This document shows, one piece after another, positions 1-12,164 of a stretch of DNA of 64,000 nucleotides. The position numbers and the translations under genes were made by a program. Every line of letters begins with the position of its first letter. Position 1 is the first letter of the stretch. The notes under the pieces were generated by a model. The model saw nothing but the letters and a program-made list of their open reading frames with translations. It ran no database searches and had not been told where the DNA came from. The stretch comes from Siphonodentalium dalli (taxonomy: Eukaryota > Mollusca > Scaphopoda > Gadilida > Siphonodentaliidae). The stretch lies in assembly GCA_032622095.1 (NCBI GenBank), contig CP136067.1, positions 198,734,052-198,798,051 of the forward strand, written 5' to 3'.

Positions 1-232
1 CAGCGTTCACATCCCTGATCACGTGGTTTAAATCGTTCACACCCTGATCACGTGGTTTAAATCGTTCACACCCCTGGTCACGTAGTTTAAATCGTCCACA
101 CCCCTGGTCACGTGGTTTAAATCATTCACACCCCTGGTCACGTAGTTTAAATCGTTCACACCCCTGGTCACTTGGTTTAGATCGTTCACACCCCTGATCA
201 TGTGGTTTTATCATTCACACCCTGGTCACGTG
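1..232. repeat. 30-bp minisatellite, about 7.5 copies
   Basis: Tandem copies of a 30-bp unit containing CACCCCTGGTCACGTGGTTT, with single-base variants (GATCA for GGTCA, TAG for TGG). The array runs off the left edge of the window. Each unit carries a CACGTG E-box-like palindrome or a one-base variant of it. No coding potential is seen. Confidence 0.9.
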
Positions 233-431
233 GTCCTGCTGAATTGGTATGATGCTGGTAGGCCAAGGCGATGCTGTTAAGAACAATACTGTTATCTTTC
301 CAAAAGTTGTCATTTTTGCGATTTTAGCCAGAGCCGATGTCATTCAAGAACATATATATTTTTAAATATTTTAATAATCGTGGGGCTGGTGTCTGCAAAA
401 CAACAGGGGCAGTCATCTCAGTATGGAAAAA
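233..431. other. unassigned spacer between minisatellites
   Basis: About 200 bp of AT-rich DNA between the two minisatellites, with no ORF or repeat that I could recognise. Confidence 0.6.
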
Positions 432-1495
432 ACAAACACAGTCATTATTAACGTATTCCACAATATACATGGTAACAACCAACACAGTCATTATTAACGT
501 ATTCCACAATATACATGGTAACAACCAACACAGTCATCATTAACGTATTCCACAATATACATGGTAACAACCAACACAGTCATTATTAACATATTCCACA
601 ATATACATGGTAACAACCAACACAGTCATTATTAACATATTCCACAATATACATGGTAACAACCAACACAGTCATTATTAACGTATTCCACAATATACAT
701 GGTAACAACCAACACAGTCATTATTAACATATTCCACAATATTCATGGTAACAACCAACACAGTCATTATTAACGTATTCCACAATATACATGTTAACAA
801 CCAACACAGTTACCATTAACGTATTCCACAATATGCATGGTACCAACCAACACAGTCATTATTAACATATTCCACATGATACATGGTAACAACTAACACA
901 GTCATTATTAACGTATTCCACAATATACATGGTAACGACCAACACTGTCATTATTAACGTATTCCACAATATGCATGGTACCAACCAACACAGTCATTAT
1001 TAACATATTCCACAATATACATGGTAACGACCAACACTGTCATTATTAACGTATTCCACGATATACATGTTAACAACTAACACAGTCATTAATAAAGTAC
1101 TCCACAATATACATGTTAACAACCAACACAGTTATTATTAACAACCAAGACAGTCATTATTAACATATTTCACAATACCGGTATACATGTTAACAACCAA
1201 CACAGTCATTATTAACGAATTCCACAATATACATGTTAACAACCAACACAGTCATTATTAACAACCAACACAGTCATTCTTAACATATTTCACAATACCG
1301 GTATACATGTTAAGAACCGACACAGTCATTATTAACGAATTCCACAATATACATGTTAACAACACACAGTCATTATTAACGTAGTCCACAATATACATGT
1401 TAACAACAAATACAGTCATTATTAACGTATTCCACAATATACATGTTAACAACAAACACAGTCATTATTAACGTATTACACAATATACATGTTAA
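432..1495. repeat. 46-bp minisatellite, left part (about 23 copies)
   Basis: Units of 46 bp built on CAGTCATTATTAACGTATTC followed by CACAATATACATGGTAACAACCAA. Variants include ATGTTAAC for ATGGTAAC and AACATATT for AACGTATT. Towards 1150-1320 some units are shortened or carry an ACCGGT insertion. The array stops in mid-unit at ...ACATGTTAA and resumes at 7760 with TTAACAAC, so the element at 1496-7759 split it. Confidence 0.93.
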
Positions 1496-1725
1496 ATGGT
1501 AACTGTTAAATGTTTATCATTTCAATGTCATATGGCTAGTTTGGTGTGAATAAGGTTCAAATATAACATCCAATAAAAATTTAGATATAATTTTATCGAT
1601 AAACGTGTTTTTAGCGACTTTTAAAATTCGATTATTTCGATTTAGCTTATTTTGCTCGAGTCACGTGACCGCAAAATCCGTGACGTCAAAGTGGGACTTA
1701 CCCGCAAACTCTGTTTACAAACAAA

Positions 1726-1906
1726 ATGGCAAATCTCCGCAAATTGTTCGCGTCAGAAAGTGACCCTGAACGTGAAAACGGCACTGATATAACGGGCTGT
1801 GAGGGGACCTGCGTCTGTAGCAGATACCGAAGATGCATTTGAGAGCTTGTATTTAAATATTGGCCCATATTTACATGAACCAGCCGACGACGATAGTTCC
1901 ACTTAA
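1726..1906 (+). pseudogene. possible remnant of the element's first exon (frameshifted)
   Basis: An ATG at 1726, just inside the left inverted repeat, opens a 38-codon frame starting MANLRKLFASESDPEREN and ending at TGA 1840. A second frame, open from 1793 to TAA 1904, contains LYLNIGPYLHEPADDD. Together they read like one short acidic N-terminal segment broken by one frameshift. I do not recognise the family from sequence alone. Serine/acid-rich starts followed by a ...PY..EP motif occur in some invertebrate transposon proteins, but that comparison is from memory. It could be chance, since the frames are short. Confidence 0.3.
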
Positions 1907-2624
1907 AACGACAGTGAGACTTAAAATTTTAATTCACCAAGTCACACTCACAGTGTCAACAATCATTGAAATTGAATCGATCAAATTATCAATGTCATTC
2001 ATTGATGATGACGATACTCATGATAATTGATTGTTATTCTACAAATGAATAATCTACATCTAATTCTAACAAATATATTCCAAGAAGACAAGGAAAATAA
2101 AGCAACCAAATTTGAGGACTGTATCACTATCAGTATCACCCATTCACTGTCAGTGTTAGTACTGTTACTGACTGTCAGTGTTAGTACTGTTACTGTGACT
2201 GTCACTCTTCCCAGTGTGACAGGGAGTGTCTGTCAAAATCTGGTGGAGAACTTATAGGAGGTGTGTAACAAGTGCTAACAACACCGTCAGAGTCTCGTTC
2301 GATCTACTGCGTACTAGCACTGTACATTGCGATGACTTCTTAAAAACAACCATTGAGTGGAACCGCCTTGAACAGCCAGTTGTTGATTCTGGAGATCGGT
2401 AACACTGAATGTCTGAAGGATTTATTATTATATTAAATATGGATTAAAATTTCTAGACGCTTCATACCAGTGTCGTTGGATATGATTCTGACCATAGAAA
2501 TCGAGTACACATGAAGTCGAACAGAACAGATGTCATGTCAACTTTCACGTTGCATTATATATATTGTGACCATATAATTGATATACAACTATAGTGACTT
2601 CTTCATTATTTCACTATCCGATAC

Positions 2625-2879
2625 CATGGTCGTTTCATACCATATATTTTGGTTGTTTCATACCGGATTGTTTGGTTACTTTTTTTAATTTCGTACTTTG
2701 CAGAAAATCATTTATTTGTTTCCCTATGGTGTGGCATACATGTACATGTATAGTGACATGGTATCATTGGTATGAAACGACGAATTGATTTCCTACATCG
2801 TGCGAAATGACCAAACAATAAGGTACGAAACTAAATACAAATATGGTGCGAAACTACAAAATATATGGTACGAAACTAC
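2625..2879. repeat. inverted array of a degenerate GGTAYGAAAC motif
   Basis: Left arm (about 2625-2690) repeats GTTTCATACC-type words. Right arm (about 2765-2879) repeats the complement, e.g. GGTACGAAACTA, three or four times. The inner sequence holds ATACATGTACATGTATA. The arms would fold into a long imperfect hairpin. The same words recur at 5690-5815 and 6470-6545. Confidence 0.6.
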
Positions 2880-3063
2880 TTAAAGGTACTCAATCCGATC
2901 ATACCCCCATAAATTACTATTTCTTTGGCTTCGGGGGTAAAAAATATTTGTTTCGAGTCGAGGAACCTACCCATCAACGCTCAGAGTGATCAGAATTATT
3001 TTTTACCCCCGAATCTAAATAAATAGTAATTTAGGAGCGTCTGATCGGATTGAGTACCTTTAA
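2880..3063. mobile_element. TTAA MITE, short copy (184 bp)
   Basis: Starts TTAAAGGTACTCAATCCGAT and ends in its inverted complement followed by TTAA. The TTAA at each end is the likely target duplication. Both ends resemble the right end of the full-length copies (CCCCGAAGCCAAAGAAATAG-like words facing each other), so this is an internally deleted or end-duplicated derivative. Confidence 0.85.
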
Positions 3064-4190
3064 GTTATTAAATATTGAAAAACTCCATCTTCTACATGAC
3101 ATCAACTTTTCTGTGAGAATTGATATGTTCCCACAGTGAACACACACTTCTACAAACCCTGCACTATTATTAATTTTTTCAGAAATTTTCACTCTGCACT
3201 TATGTTCCACCCTGTAGTTCGATTTGGCACACACGATTATACCGGTAGCTGTAAACATTAGAGTCTGAATAGTAGAGTCTAAATGCTTTTTACCGAATCA
3301 CAAACACTGATTTTAATATCAGTTTGTGATCAGCATTTGAAGATGGATTTATATCTAGAGCTTCCTAAATGTTTTCTATATTTCCCAGGGTATAAAATAA
3401 TAAAATCGAGTCGAAGACACATGTCAGAAAATGCTAACGGTATATCAATTATCGATATTCATAGCCCCTTTTTTAAAATGGGGGTATAATACTGTTTTGC
3501 ACCTGTCTGTCCATCCGTCCGATGTCTGTTCAGGGCATGACTTGGAACAGTAGTGCTAATAACTGCTTGGATCTCAATGAAATTTGGTATACATGGACCG
3601 TAGATGTTCACCACTATGAGGACATTCAATTTCTTATATGATGTGATTATCAATTGGGACATATTTTTCGTTACTGTTTTTACAACAAACCGTCATGTCA
3701 TAAAACGTTCAGGTGATCTCAGATGGAGTTCTTTCACTTGCTACACTCCAACAAATTTTGCGAGCTGTAAAATGTCCCAAATTAGTTGTACATGTGTATG
3801 TATCTAATATACCAGAAAATATAAAATAAAATCAATATTGTCAGATAGAAGCATTTCTGGACAGGGATTTTCAATTCATATTTATTATTTTTAATATTTC
3901 ATACGTATTTCACGAAACTGCTGCATATAAAAATTGGTTTAGGGAGAGATAGACCATCTTTAAACTGTAATTACATTCAAAACCAAGATTATTCCTTAAA
4001 TGATAATTTTGAGAGGGGGGCACTGATTTGCTAATCCTTCATCCCAAATCAAATGAACACATGTCTATCAACTTATCAAGCAATACTACCGGTAGTATAC
4101 CGGTACATGTAAATTAGAAGGTGGCACAAGTTTGAAGTCAGAATCTCTGAGTGAATTATATTTACAACCACAGGGGTCCGGGAACTTCTT
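3064..4190. other. no gene seen; one repeat-like segment near 3475-3660
   Basis: AT-rich DNA within the TTAA element. The stretch from about 3475 (CACCTGTCTGTCCATCCGTC, then ATGAAATTTGGTATACATGG) has the layout of the Helitron-like repeats elsewhere in the window, but I could not find its ends. Nothing else is recognisable. Confidence 0.5.
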
Positions 4191-4196
4191 AAAAAA

Positions 4197-4773
4197 TATT
4201 TATCTATACCTATATTTGTGAATGTCTGTATTCTATATAAATTTACGAGGGACCTTCTAGACGGCTCCAAATGGGTCTAACATGGATAATTTCTTACGAG
4301 AAAGATAATCATCATAATGGTGTAGATTAGAAATGTATACACCACTTGACGGTATTGGGGTAAGGGATAAAAGGGGGAGGGGCAAAACAATTCCACACTG
4401 CATTAACATGGGTAATGACCCTGCTAGTTACATGTACATAATATTTAGAGGATATTACTTGGCTGGTTTGATATTAGACCCAATATCGGCCTGAGATAAC
4501 CTCATATCTCTATCAGCCTGACATCGAAGGTCGAAGGCTGGTATGAGGTTACCGATGGGGGCTGAAATCAGGCCTATATATTCAAACCAACCAAGTACAT
4601 GTAATACCCTACACGTATCTAGTAATTTGTTATTTCTTATGAGAAAGATAATCATCATAATGGTGCAGATTAGAAATGTATACAGTGATGGTATTGGGGT
4701 CAGAGAAAAAAGTGGGAGGGACAAAACAATTCCACACCGCATTAACCTGGGCAACGACTGGTCACCCTGCTAG
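4197..4773 (+). mobile_element. short Helitron-like fragment, with a tandemly repeated 3' end
   Basis: The segment from 4197 resembles the 5' end of the elements at 12165 and 63697: TATATTTGTGAATGTCTGTA, then a short stretch ending near TCTAACATGG. It reaches ACCCTGCTAG at 4427. A second 3' part (from about 4629) ends with CCTGGGCAACGACTGG and CACCCTGCTAG at 4773, followed by T. This closely matches the 3' end of the element at 55259, including the hairpin. Helitrons end in a hairpin plus CTRR and insert before T. This is a small, internally deleted relative. Confidence 0.6.
4457..4596. repeat. foldback element, copy 1
   Basis: Inverted arms start ACTTGGCTGGTTTGATATT and end in its complement near AAACCAACCAAGT. 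Inner arms carry GATAACCTCAT and ATGAGGTTACC. The loop contains CATCGAAGGTCGAAGG. It lies within a ~345-bp tandem duplication (about 4289-4625 and 4630-4945). Confidence 0.8.
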
Positions 4774-4795
4774 TTCTATAATATTTAGAGGACAT

Positions 4796-4933
4796 TTCTT
4801 GGTTGGTTTGATATTATGCCTGATATCAGCCTAAGGTAACATCATATCAAGATCAGCCTGACATCGAAGGTCGAAGGATGAAATGAGGTTACCGAGGGCT
4901 GAAATCAGGCCTATAATATCAAACCAACCAAGT
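4796..4933. repeat. foldback element, copy 2
   Basis: Second member of the tandem duplication, with the same arms (TTGGTTGGTTTGATATTATG and its inverse) and the same loop word CATCGAAGGTCGAAGG. It diverges from copy 1 by scattered substitutions and short gaps, so the duplication is not recent. Confidence 0.8.
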
Positions 4934-4945
4934 AATACCCTATCC

Positions 4946-5689
4946 ATTAATTAGTTTGCCTCTTAGTAACAGTATAATATTGACAACTATTTCAAAGGAG
5001 TGACATCACAAAAATCATTGTCTATGCATTATTTAATAGTGAAATAGAATTATGCCATGTTGTAAAGCCATATTACTCAGATCCGTGATCTCCTAAAACT
5101 ATATTACTCGATTTAAGGCGAATTGAAGTGATATTCACCTACGGTAAGTGCATGTACAAATGTAGTTTGATAACAAGCCGTACCCGGCAAAAATGTCATA
5201 TCTAATTAATAATTTTCGAACAGATTTTGGACCGATATAGCCATCAGTAGGAAACTTCCTTCCAATGGTGTGCTGTCGTAATATGCATGTATCAAGGTGG
5301 ACCGCCCTCCCCAATGAGGAGACTATATAGCAACGTCTCTGATTTCAGTGGTCACACAATGAGTGAACAAGAGATCCAGAGCTCTTTCGCAGGTAAGTCG
5401 TGGCTTCCTATACTTAAACTGAGGCCACATGGGCTTGGTAAGAAACAGATAAAAATATATATACAAAAACATGCGTTTGTAAAGCCTTACATGTATATCA
5501 ATAGAATATTGATGCATTTATATTATTTGATAAAGTGGCACCCTCAATTTTACTTATTTTCTATACAACAAGCCCCTGTGACTACATCACATGTACAATT
5601 AGTTCAAGATTGAACTTAACACTAAACGCTGATTTAATATTTAGTATTACCTTCATTTGGAAATCAATTATAATGTGCAATGGACTGAA
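4946..5689. other. unassigned, no gene seen
   Basis: AT-rich interior of the TTAA element. Open frames here (up to 108 codons near 5287-5613) show no conserved motif and are compatible with chance. Confidence 0.5.
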
Positions 5690-6545
5690 CAGCCAATATG
5701 TTGCTGGACATTTCGTGCCATGGAAGTTTGACATAGAGATGTTTCACACCAGGGTTCTGAACATTTCATACCAGTACATGTATCATTTCGACAATTTGTA
5801 CCATTGAGTATACCGTATTATTTTTTTTAAATAACATTAAAGGTACTCAAACCGATTCGATGGTTCTCATATTATCAGATTCCAACAACATTTTTTGAAA
5901 TGTCGCTTCGGTTATCAGAATCGATTAATGGCCCAAAAATAATGATAGCCAGTTAACAATTGCCCAAAAAATGTTATTTATCAACATTTTTTTCAAAAAC
6001 ATTTTGCCGGTTTGTCAAATAGCTGACACAAAAAGCCACTTGATTTTAGAGTTATCCACCTTCATCCGCAATTTGGTCCGAGAACGTCTTCTCGTCGACT
6101 TTTTACTGGGCCTCTTAAAATTATGGATGGTGAAAAATAATAGATTAAAAAAATTGGTATCTGATCACACTGAGCTTTGCCGGGTGGGTTCCTCGACTCG
6201 AATCAAATGTTTACCCCCGAAGCCAAGGAAATAGTAATATGCAAGCGTTAATTCGGATTATGTATCTTTAACTTTGTTGCCACAATTTCAATTTGTTAAT
6301 TTTTTTTTTCGCAAAAAAAGAAAGAAATATGTTTACATGTAATTGTCGGGTTGTCATCATCACGTAACGTTAAATCATAAACATGTTCGCTTTCATTAAG
6401 TTAACAAAATTAAAATACTTTTTCACATGGCACGCTGCATACGCATGACCAATTATCATTTGTGGGAACCATCGAAACATACAAATGTATATGGTGTGAA
6501 ATGACAAAAAATATTGTACGAAACAATCAACTGTGTGGTTCAAAT
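5690..6545. repeat. inverted GGTAYGAAAC motif arms flanking a MITE
   Basis: Left arm (5690-5815) repeats TTTCATACCAG/TTTCGTGCCA-type words. Right arm (6470-6545) repeats ATGGTGTGAAATG and TTGTACGAAAC in inverse orientation. A TTAA MITE (5837-6271) lies between them. Confidence 0.5.
5837..6271 (+). mobile_element. TTAA MITE, full-length copy (435 bp)
   Basis: Starts TTAAAGGTACTCAAACCGAT and ends GGATTATGTATCTTTAA. It is colinear with the copy at 51156-51612, sharing TTATCAGAATCGATTAAT, an internal TTTAGAGTTATCCA and a right part with CCCCGAAGCCAAGGAAATAG. The open frame across it is a by-product. Confidence 0.85.
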
Positions 6546-7500
6546 TAAGGGTATAAACCGGCCATGGTAGGAATTTCTTAGGAAACATCGTTTGAGCCAT
6601 CCAACGGACCTGGGTGAATCGCCGAGTGATATCTAATAGCCCAGAAGGGCTTAAATAGACCGATCGGTCTTCCACAGTCAGCATGCATCTGGTAAGAGGG
6701 GAGTCAATCTAAACTATTCTATAATTATCTTTCAACCAATAGTTGCAAACAATAACAATTATTCTGATTTATTTTGAAACAAACAGAATAATTATTTACT
6801 GAGAATATTCAATATAAACATCTACAAATTCTCAAACAAATGGAATTTCAATGTTCAAGAAATTTAGAGGTCCCCCTCTTACAATACAACAGTGAGCAAT
6901 GTGCCAGGAAGACCGATCAATGAATCTATTTTAATTCGGTAAGGCTATTATTGTATATCGGTTCTTCACCTACACTTGTCCATCTGATTGTGGAGAATAT
7001 ATACAAGCGAAATGATTAAAAAATGTATTTATTAATTATAATAAATAATCATCAAATTGGAAGAGTTCAGCATCAGCTCCTTGCTGGCATTGTTGAAATC
7101 GGCCCACGTCGGATTACCATCGGAAAAAAACATCGAAAATAGGTGATTTACTTCCCAAATTGCATCGTAGTTTTATAATCTTTTTCCATCAAGAATGTGT
7201 TGCAAACTGCAGATAACTGTTTTATGCACATTAAATCCAATAATTTTGACCCTTGGTTGATAAACATTCCTCTAAAACATAAATCTGACTTTCAAAAGTG
7301 ACCTGTCAGTGTCAATTTGTTGTTGTCAATTGCGAAACGTCAACCTCCTGAATCGAAAATCCAATTCACAATATTCATCCATGATATTATATGATTACAC
7401 AGTTCAGTCATCAAAACTTTCTAAATGTCAAAAATTGTTGAAAATAGTAGATTTGTATCGTAAGTCGCCATTAACAAAACAAATGAGAAACACGTGGATA
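6546..7500. other. unassigned, no gene seen
   Basis: Interior of the TTAA element. No ORF with recognisable motifs and no repeat structure that I could identify. Confidence 0.5.
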
Positions 7501-7759
7501 TGTTTACGTCTTTTTCCCTGATAAGAAAAAAAGTTGCGTTCCCACTTTGACGTCACGCTTCTTTGTTCACATAAAACTGGCGAGTGGCTTTTGAGTTTTA
7601 TCTCACGAATTTTCGACGTCAAAAAGGCATTAAAATCTCGATTTTTACGCTAAAAGTTGGTGTTTTCGAATATGAATCGTTTTTAGTAACCTTAATTCTA
7701 CGTTATGACACTGGTATAGTTTATTTTACTGAGTAACTAAGTTTATTAACAGTTCCCTT

Positions 7760-7904
7760 TTAACAACAAACACAGTCTTTATTAACGTATTCCACAATAT
7801 ACATGTTAACAACAAACACAGTCAGTATTAACGTATTCCACAATATGCATGTTAACAACAAACACAGTTATTATTAACGTATTATTCAACAATATACATG
7901 TTTT
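7760..7904. repeat. 46-bp minisatellite, right part (about 3 copies)
   Basis: Continuation of the array at 432-1495. It resumes at TTAACAACAAACACAGTC, exactly where the left part stopped in phase. The last unit has ATTATTCAAC in place of ATTCCAC. Confidence 0.92.
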
Positions 7905-8035
7905 AAATGTGTTACACGCGTAGTTGTTTTAAATGTGTTACACGCGTAGTAGCATTATACATGTTTAAATGTGTTACACGCGTAGTAGCATTATACATGT
8001 TTAAATGTGTTACACGCGTAGTAGCATTTCCTCGA
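7905..8035. repeat. 36-bp repeat, about 4 copies
   Basis: Tandem units containing TGTGTTACACGCGTAGTAGC followed by ATTATACATGTTTAAA. The first unit lacks the ATTATACATG part. It abuts the end of the 46-bp array. Confidence 0.85.
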
Positions 8036-8097
8036 ATTGATCAGATCAGCCAAACACTGCGAAAAAGATACCTTTAACCCTTTATCAAACAGAAGGC

Positions 8098-8326
8098 CCC
8101 TGTGCCAATGCAGTCTCTTATATATGCGAGTCGACCATAGGTCGCCTCGCATATATAAGAGAATGCATTGGCTTAACACATTAAAAATTATAAAATCGTT
8201 AAAGAATGTAAGAAAAAATGGTAAAAAGTGTTAAAAACAGATTTTTTTTAGGCCAATGCATTCTCGTATATATGCGAGGCGACCTATGGTCGACTCGCAT
8301 ATATAAGAGAATGCATTGGCACAGGG
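8098..8326. mobile_element. two-hairpin palindromic MITE
   Basis: Two 69-bp near-perfect hairpins, 8104-8172 and 8252-8320, lie in inverted orientation about a ~79-bp A/T-rich centre. Each has 27-bp arms starting GCCAATGCATTCTC and a centre CGACCTATGGTCG. The outer ends CCCTGTGCC and GGCACAGGG are also inverted, so the whole element is a palindrome whose ends are palindromes. A related copy is at 17018-17156 and a half copy at 14955-14997. Confidence 0.85.
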
Positions 8327-11167
8327 TATAACTGTAATTATCACAATGTGGTCAAGGAGCCGGTTCCAATGATATCCATATTTGTATGGTTCTATTGAGA
8401 CAGACCGAAGATATTTTAGGCTGTTGAAGCTTTATTTGGCCGGTTTTGGCCGTTTTGTTGGGTAAAGGGTTAATATAAAATAACAGTACATACTTTTTGT
8501 TAACAGCATCCTACCTAGCAAATTAGCAGGACCACTTGACCAGGGGTGGTTCATTTCTTTGAAAATCCCTCTTAACACGAAATTGTTCATTGTGAACAGT
8601 TTTCTTATATGGCAACCATACATGGCGTTTGTCGGACTCATGTGCTTGAAGTTGATAATAAACGACTGATGAATTCCAGGCTACTGTAATAAAATAAAAC
8701 TAAATTTTGTTTTTTGTTTGTTTGTTTGATCGTTCGTTCCTTCGTTTCTTCATTTGTTCGTTTATCCGCTTATATGCGACCAAACGGTTCGACCATCGGA
8801 GCTGAAAATGTGTATATGTGGGTAATTTGACCAGGAGAGCTTTATTAGATAGGTCTCGTTCATATCCGATGTCTTAATGTGACAATATAGTTATTTTATA
8901 TATAGTTTAACTAGAGCGAACAAACGGTTATGCAAATAAGTTTAAATAAATTCGGTGATTAGATGTCTTTGTCGATTTTGTGATCTTCCCCCAACTCGCA
9001 TTCCTGGAACCAACAATGCCACTTTGGTTCATTTGAACCAAAACCTTCAGGGCCAACTTACCATAAGACATTGGGCAGTTTAGTGAAGCTCGGAGGCACA
9101 TTATTCAGCAATGGCGGGCACTCGACCCCCAAACCCATCCCTGACACGGACGTTTTAATTTTATTCTGACATCTCCATTTTTGACATCTTTAAAACACAC
9201 CAGTCCCTTTATCTCGGTGATGATGATGGAAATCATTGATGAGAAAAAGAGATTTTTTGGTTTCCATACTTCACTAACGACAGTGCCACTACTGGAATGT
9301 TTAAACTGCATCGTTAAAATCCTCGTAAAGGTACCCCTTTTATATCCATTCGGTGCTCACCAGATGGTCCCACGTAAATGCTACAGTGGGGGGGGGGGGG
9401 GCAGACAAACATTCGCAAATACATTTAACTCAGAGTGAGTGGCTCAGTGTGTGTTCATTGCTTCATATGTGCATAACCAGATTATCAATATCAGTATTAT
9501 CGATAAGACAGCAAGGTAGTTTCAACCATTGAGACACAATGTTGTGAATATCTCAATCTTAATATGTTCTTCTCACGAGAATGGACGAATGAGATTTCTC
9601 TTTCCCAGCCATTGATGTACATCATACTCGTAACTTTAGGATAATATCCTCTCATTCTATTGAACTGACTCTGATCATGTGGCTAACATAATATGGTACA
9701 TTTGCCCTTAATATTTCAGCTGTTAGACGTACCTTAATGTAAAATGATTGTGGCGATACCACGTACACGGGGGTGCTGTAGGTGTGAGTTTTAAATCAAG
9801 CGACAACCTTTTAGAAACTTCGGACGATCAATATGAAAAATGGGGTATGGATACATTCAAGCACTTTCGTAAAATAACTACAACAATACATCACAGCGAC
9901 TGAACGAGAATAATAAAAACATTCTATGATTGCAATCGGTTGTTTACTTTATGTCCATTAGATCTCGCTGCTATAAGCATTTACAGTACCACAGGGCTTC
10001 TCTCTTAATATAATGCGAGTGCCGGGAACAAATTCCACATGTATTGTTTCTAGCAACTTACTGTGCGACTATCAGTTGGTCGATTCTCCCCTTAGTTTTG
10101 TATGTTAACAAAAGTACGGGACTCCAATTCTAAAGCCCACAGAATGGATACAGACGATGTGGCCAGCTATTGTGTTCATCATGCAAGTGTATAGACCTGT
10201 AATAAAACAAAGTGAGCGTGGTCTTCATTATCACCCAAATATATACCCAGTTGGTAAATTTACCATGATATTTATTTATTTCGGGTTGCTAATAGCGCTT
10301 TTTAAAGATTAGCCAAATTTGATGTTTAAACAGGTTTATATGATATATCAGAGAATATGATGCATGCAACTTGCAACGTGTGATATTATGGTATTGACAA
10401 AGAGAAGGGTTATTGTAATTACGATTGGAAACGTCACCGGAATAGGAACACAGCTATATTAATTGACATATACATGTAGGCGTCACTCTGAGAAGAATTA
10501 TATGCCTCTTTTTTTTGGTTAGAATAAACCTTTTATCCACCTCCTACCCCTCCCCTCTCTACTATATATATAAAGCCCATCAGATAAACTACGCCTATAT
10601 CCGTCTACTAGACAGATAAACTTAATAATATGCAGTTCGTGAGAGACGTCACTTGGTCGTAACAGCGTTATGGAGCGTCATTATAACGGACCATGCTGGT
10701 TTCCGTTGTAAGCGACAGCGTCCGTAGAAACGTCAACATCCACAACGTATTTTCGCGCAATCGGTGGCAACACCTTTCTGAAAGATCAAACCTAGTCCTA
10801 CTGCTAAAGTTCAGAATTTCAATTCATTAATTAGATTCAAGCACAAACATCCAAATTTACATGACTGCTATACTCGTACATTTCAGTTTTGGATTTGAAC
10901 GTTACGCAAATCGTTTAGATTTTATTAGAAATTACACCATGCTATATGATATTTTTCCGGCATAATTTATAAATTATAAAGCGGACTATTACGCGGTGCA
11001 GTGAACTGCAGTCGCATGAATACAAAACTGTTTCATAATTAATTAGTCTTTACTATACAGATAAAGTCGCTAAGTAGGTCATCTCTTCTATACAAGGAGC
11101 CTGTGAATTTTTCGATTTGTTTGGACAAAAACTTTTAAAACATTTAAAATTGTTCGGTGGATAAACA
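8327..11167. other. 2.8 kb without recognisable genes
   Basis: Contains a (TTTG)n-like tract near 8700-8760 and a G-run at about 9390-9402. ORFs are short and lack motifs. I see no transposon termini. Confidence 0.55.
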
Positions 11168-11310
11168 GAACATCCACATAGTGTAGCTGAATATAGAATT
11201 TATTTTTGCTCGTATGTGGGCATCTATTTAGCTCGCCTAGAGGCTCGTCAAATAGATGCCCACATACTCGCAAAAACAATTCTGTATTCAGCTACACTAT
11301 GCAGATATTC
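11168..11310. repeat. 143-bp foldback
   Basis: Arms of about 60 bp: GTGTAGCTGAATATAGAATT on the left and its imperfect inverse ending AGCTACACTATG on the right. The inner arms GGGCATCTATTT/AAATAGATGCCC are perfect. The loop contains GCTCGCCTAGAGGCTCG. Confidence 0.85.
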
Positions 11311-12164
11311 TCTATTTGTTCATCACCTTTGTCGTCTACTGTAAAGATACAGGCTGTAAAATACACCATGGCTTTATTTTAGAACGTGCTATAATAAAGC
11401 AAGAACGGATACTTTAACTGTCATAATAAAGGCATGCCTCAGAACTACAAACGAAACTCTTGCAGGCGATTTATATGTTTCGTAAAGAAATTTTCCATTA
11501 AATTCTTATCTTATCTAAAGCTTGATCCCAATTTGTTGAATCATACTCGCGAAAATAAACCCTGTATCTCGGCAAGCTATATGAATATTCTATATGTCTT
11601 TCGGATATGTGACTCATTTTATGATTATTTTCGATTGAAACTTTGGTAATTTCCCAAATAAAACCGGCAAGTCTAACATACATGCGGTTTTTTCTCAAAT
11701 TTCGTGAGGATAATTATGTGTATCATGTTTCTATATAACATAACTTGGCGACAACTAGAGAAAATTTATACAACAGTCATGGCGACACGTGCCATTTCGA
11801 AAAATTTAAACTGCACCATTAGTTTCCTTGGGGAATCTTGCAAATAGGTTTGGAGAGATCTGCGATATACTGTTTTATCAATCGTGTGCTCTCCACTGAC
11901 CGCCATCCTCGAATACGATGGTGACACTTTGACAACTTTATATCACACCATTAGATTCCCTGTATAATGGATATGGTTCGAAGCCCGATATAGCCGAGAT
12001 TCGGGACCCATTATTTTCAAGCTTGGTATGAATTGAGGGACATTTCCATGTGGCATTCCGATCGATACGTGGCCTTTTCGGTAAGAAATGAGCATTTAGT
12101 TCACGCTCACTGATGCAAGCACATTTGAAGCAATGAACACTCACTGAGTTCGTGCCTCCATAAA
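11311..12164. other. unassigned, no gene seen
   Basis: No conserved ORF or repeat recognised between the foldback and the Helitron-like element. Confidence 0.5.

Larger units (their letters stand above)
1496..7759. mobile_element. TTAA-flanked DNA-transposon-like element inserted in the 46-bp minisatellite
   Basis: Seen: the 46-bp satellite breaks after TTAA (1492-1495) and resumes in phase at TTAA (7760-7763), which gives a 4-bp TTAA target-site duplication and a 6,264-bp insert. The ends are degenerate inverted repeats: ATGGTAACTGTTAA on the left, AAGGGAACTGTTAA on the right (reverse complement). Similarity extends in patches for about 200 bp and is best at GTGACGTCAAAGTGGGA (1680-1696 and, inverted, 7540-7556). 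Known: TTAA duplication is typical of piggyBac and Kolobok/T2 elements, and T2-type ends read TTAAAGG. Inferred: an old, inactive Kolobok-like element. I see no transposase ORF. The interior is loaded with younger MITEs and foldbacks. Confidence 0.7.

Noticed and set aside
432-1495. CRISPR-like appearance of the 46-bp, 33-bp and 30-bp repeat arrays
   Set aside because: The units are contiguous tandem repeats with no unique spacers, and the surroundings are animal nuclear DNA.
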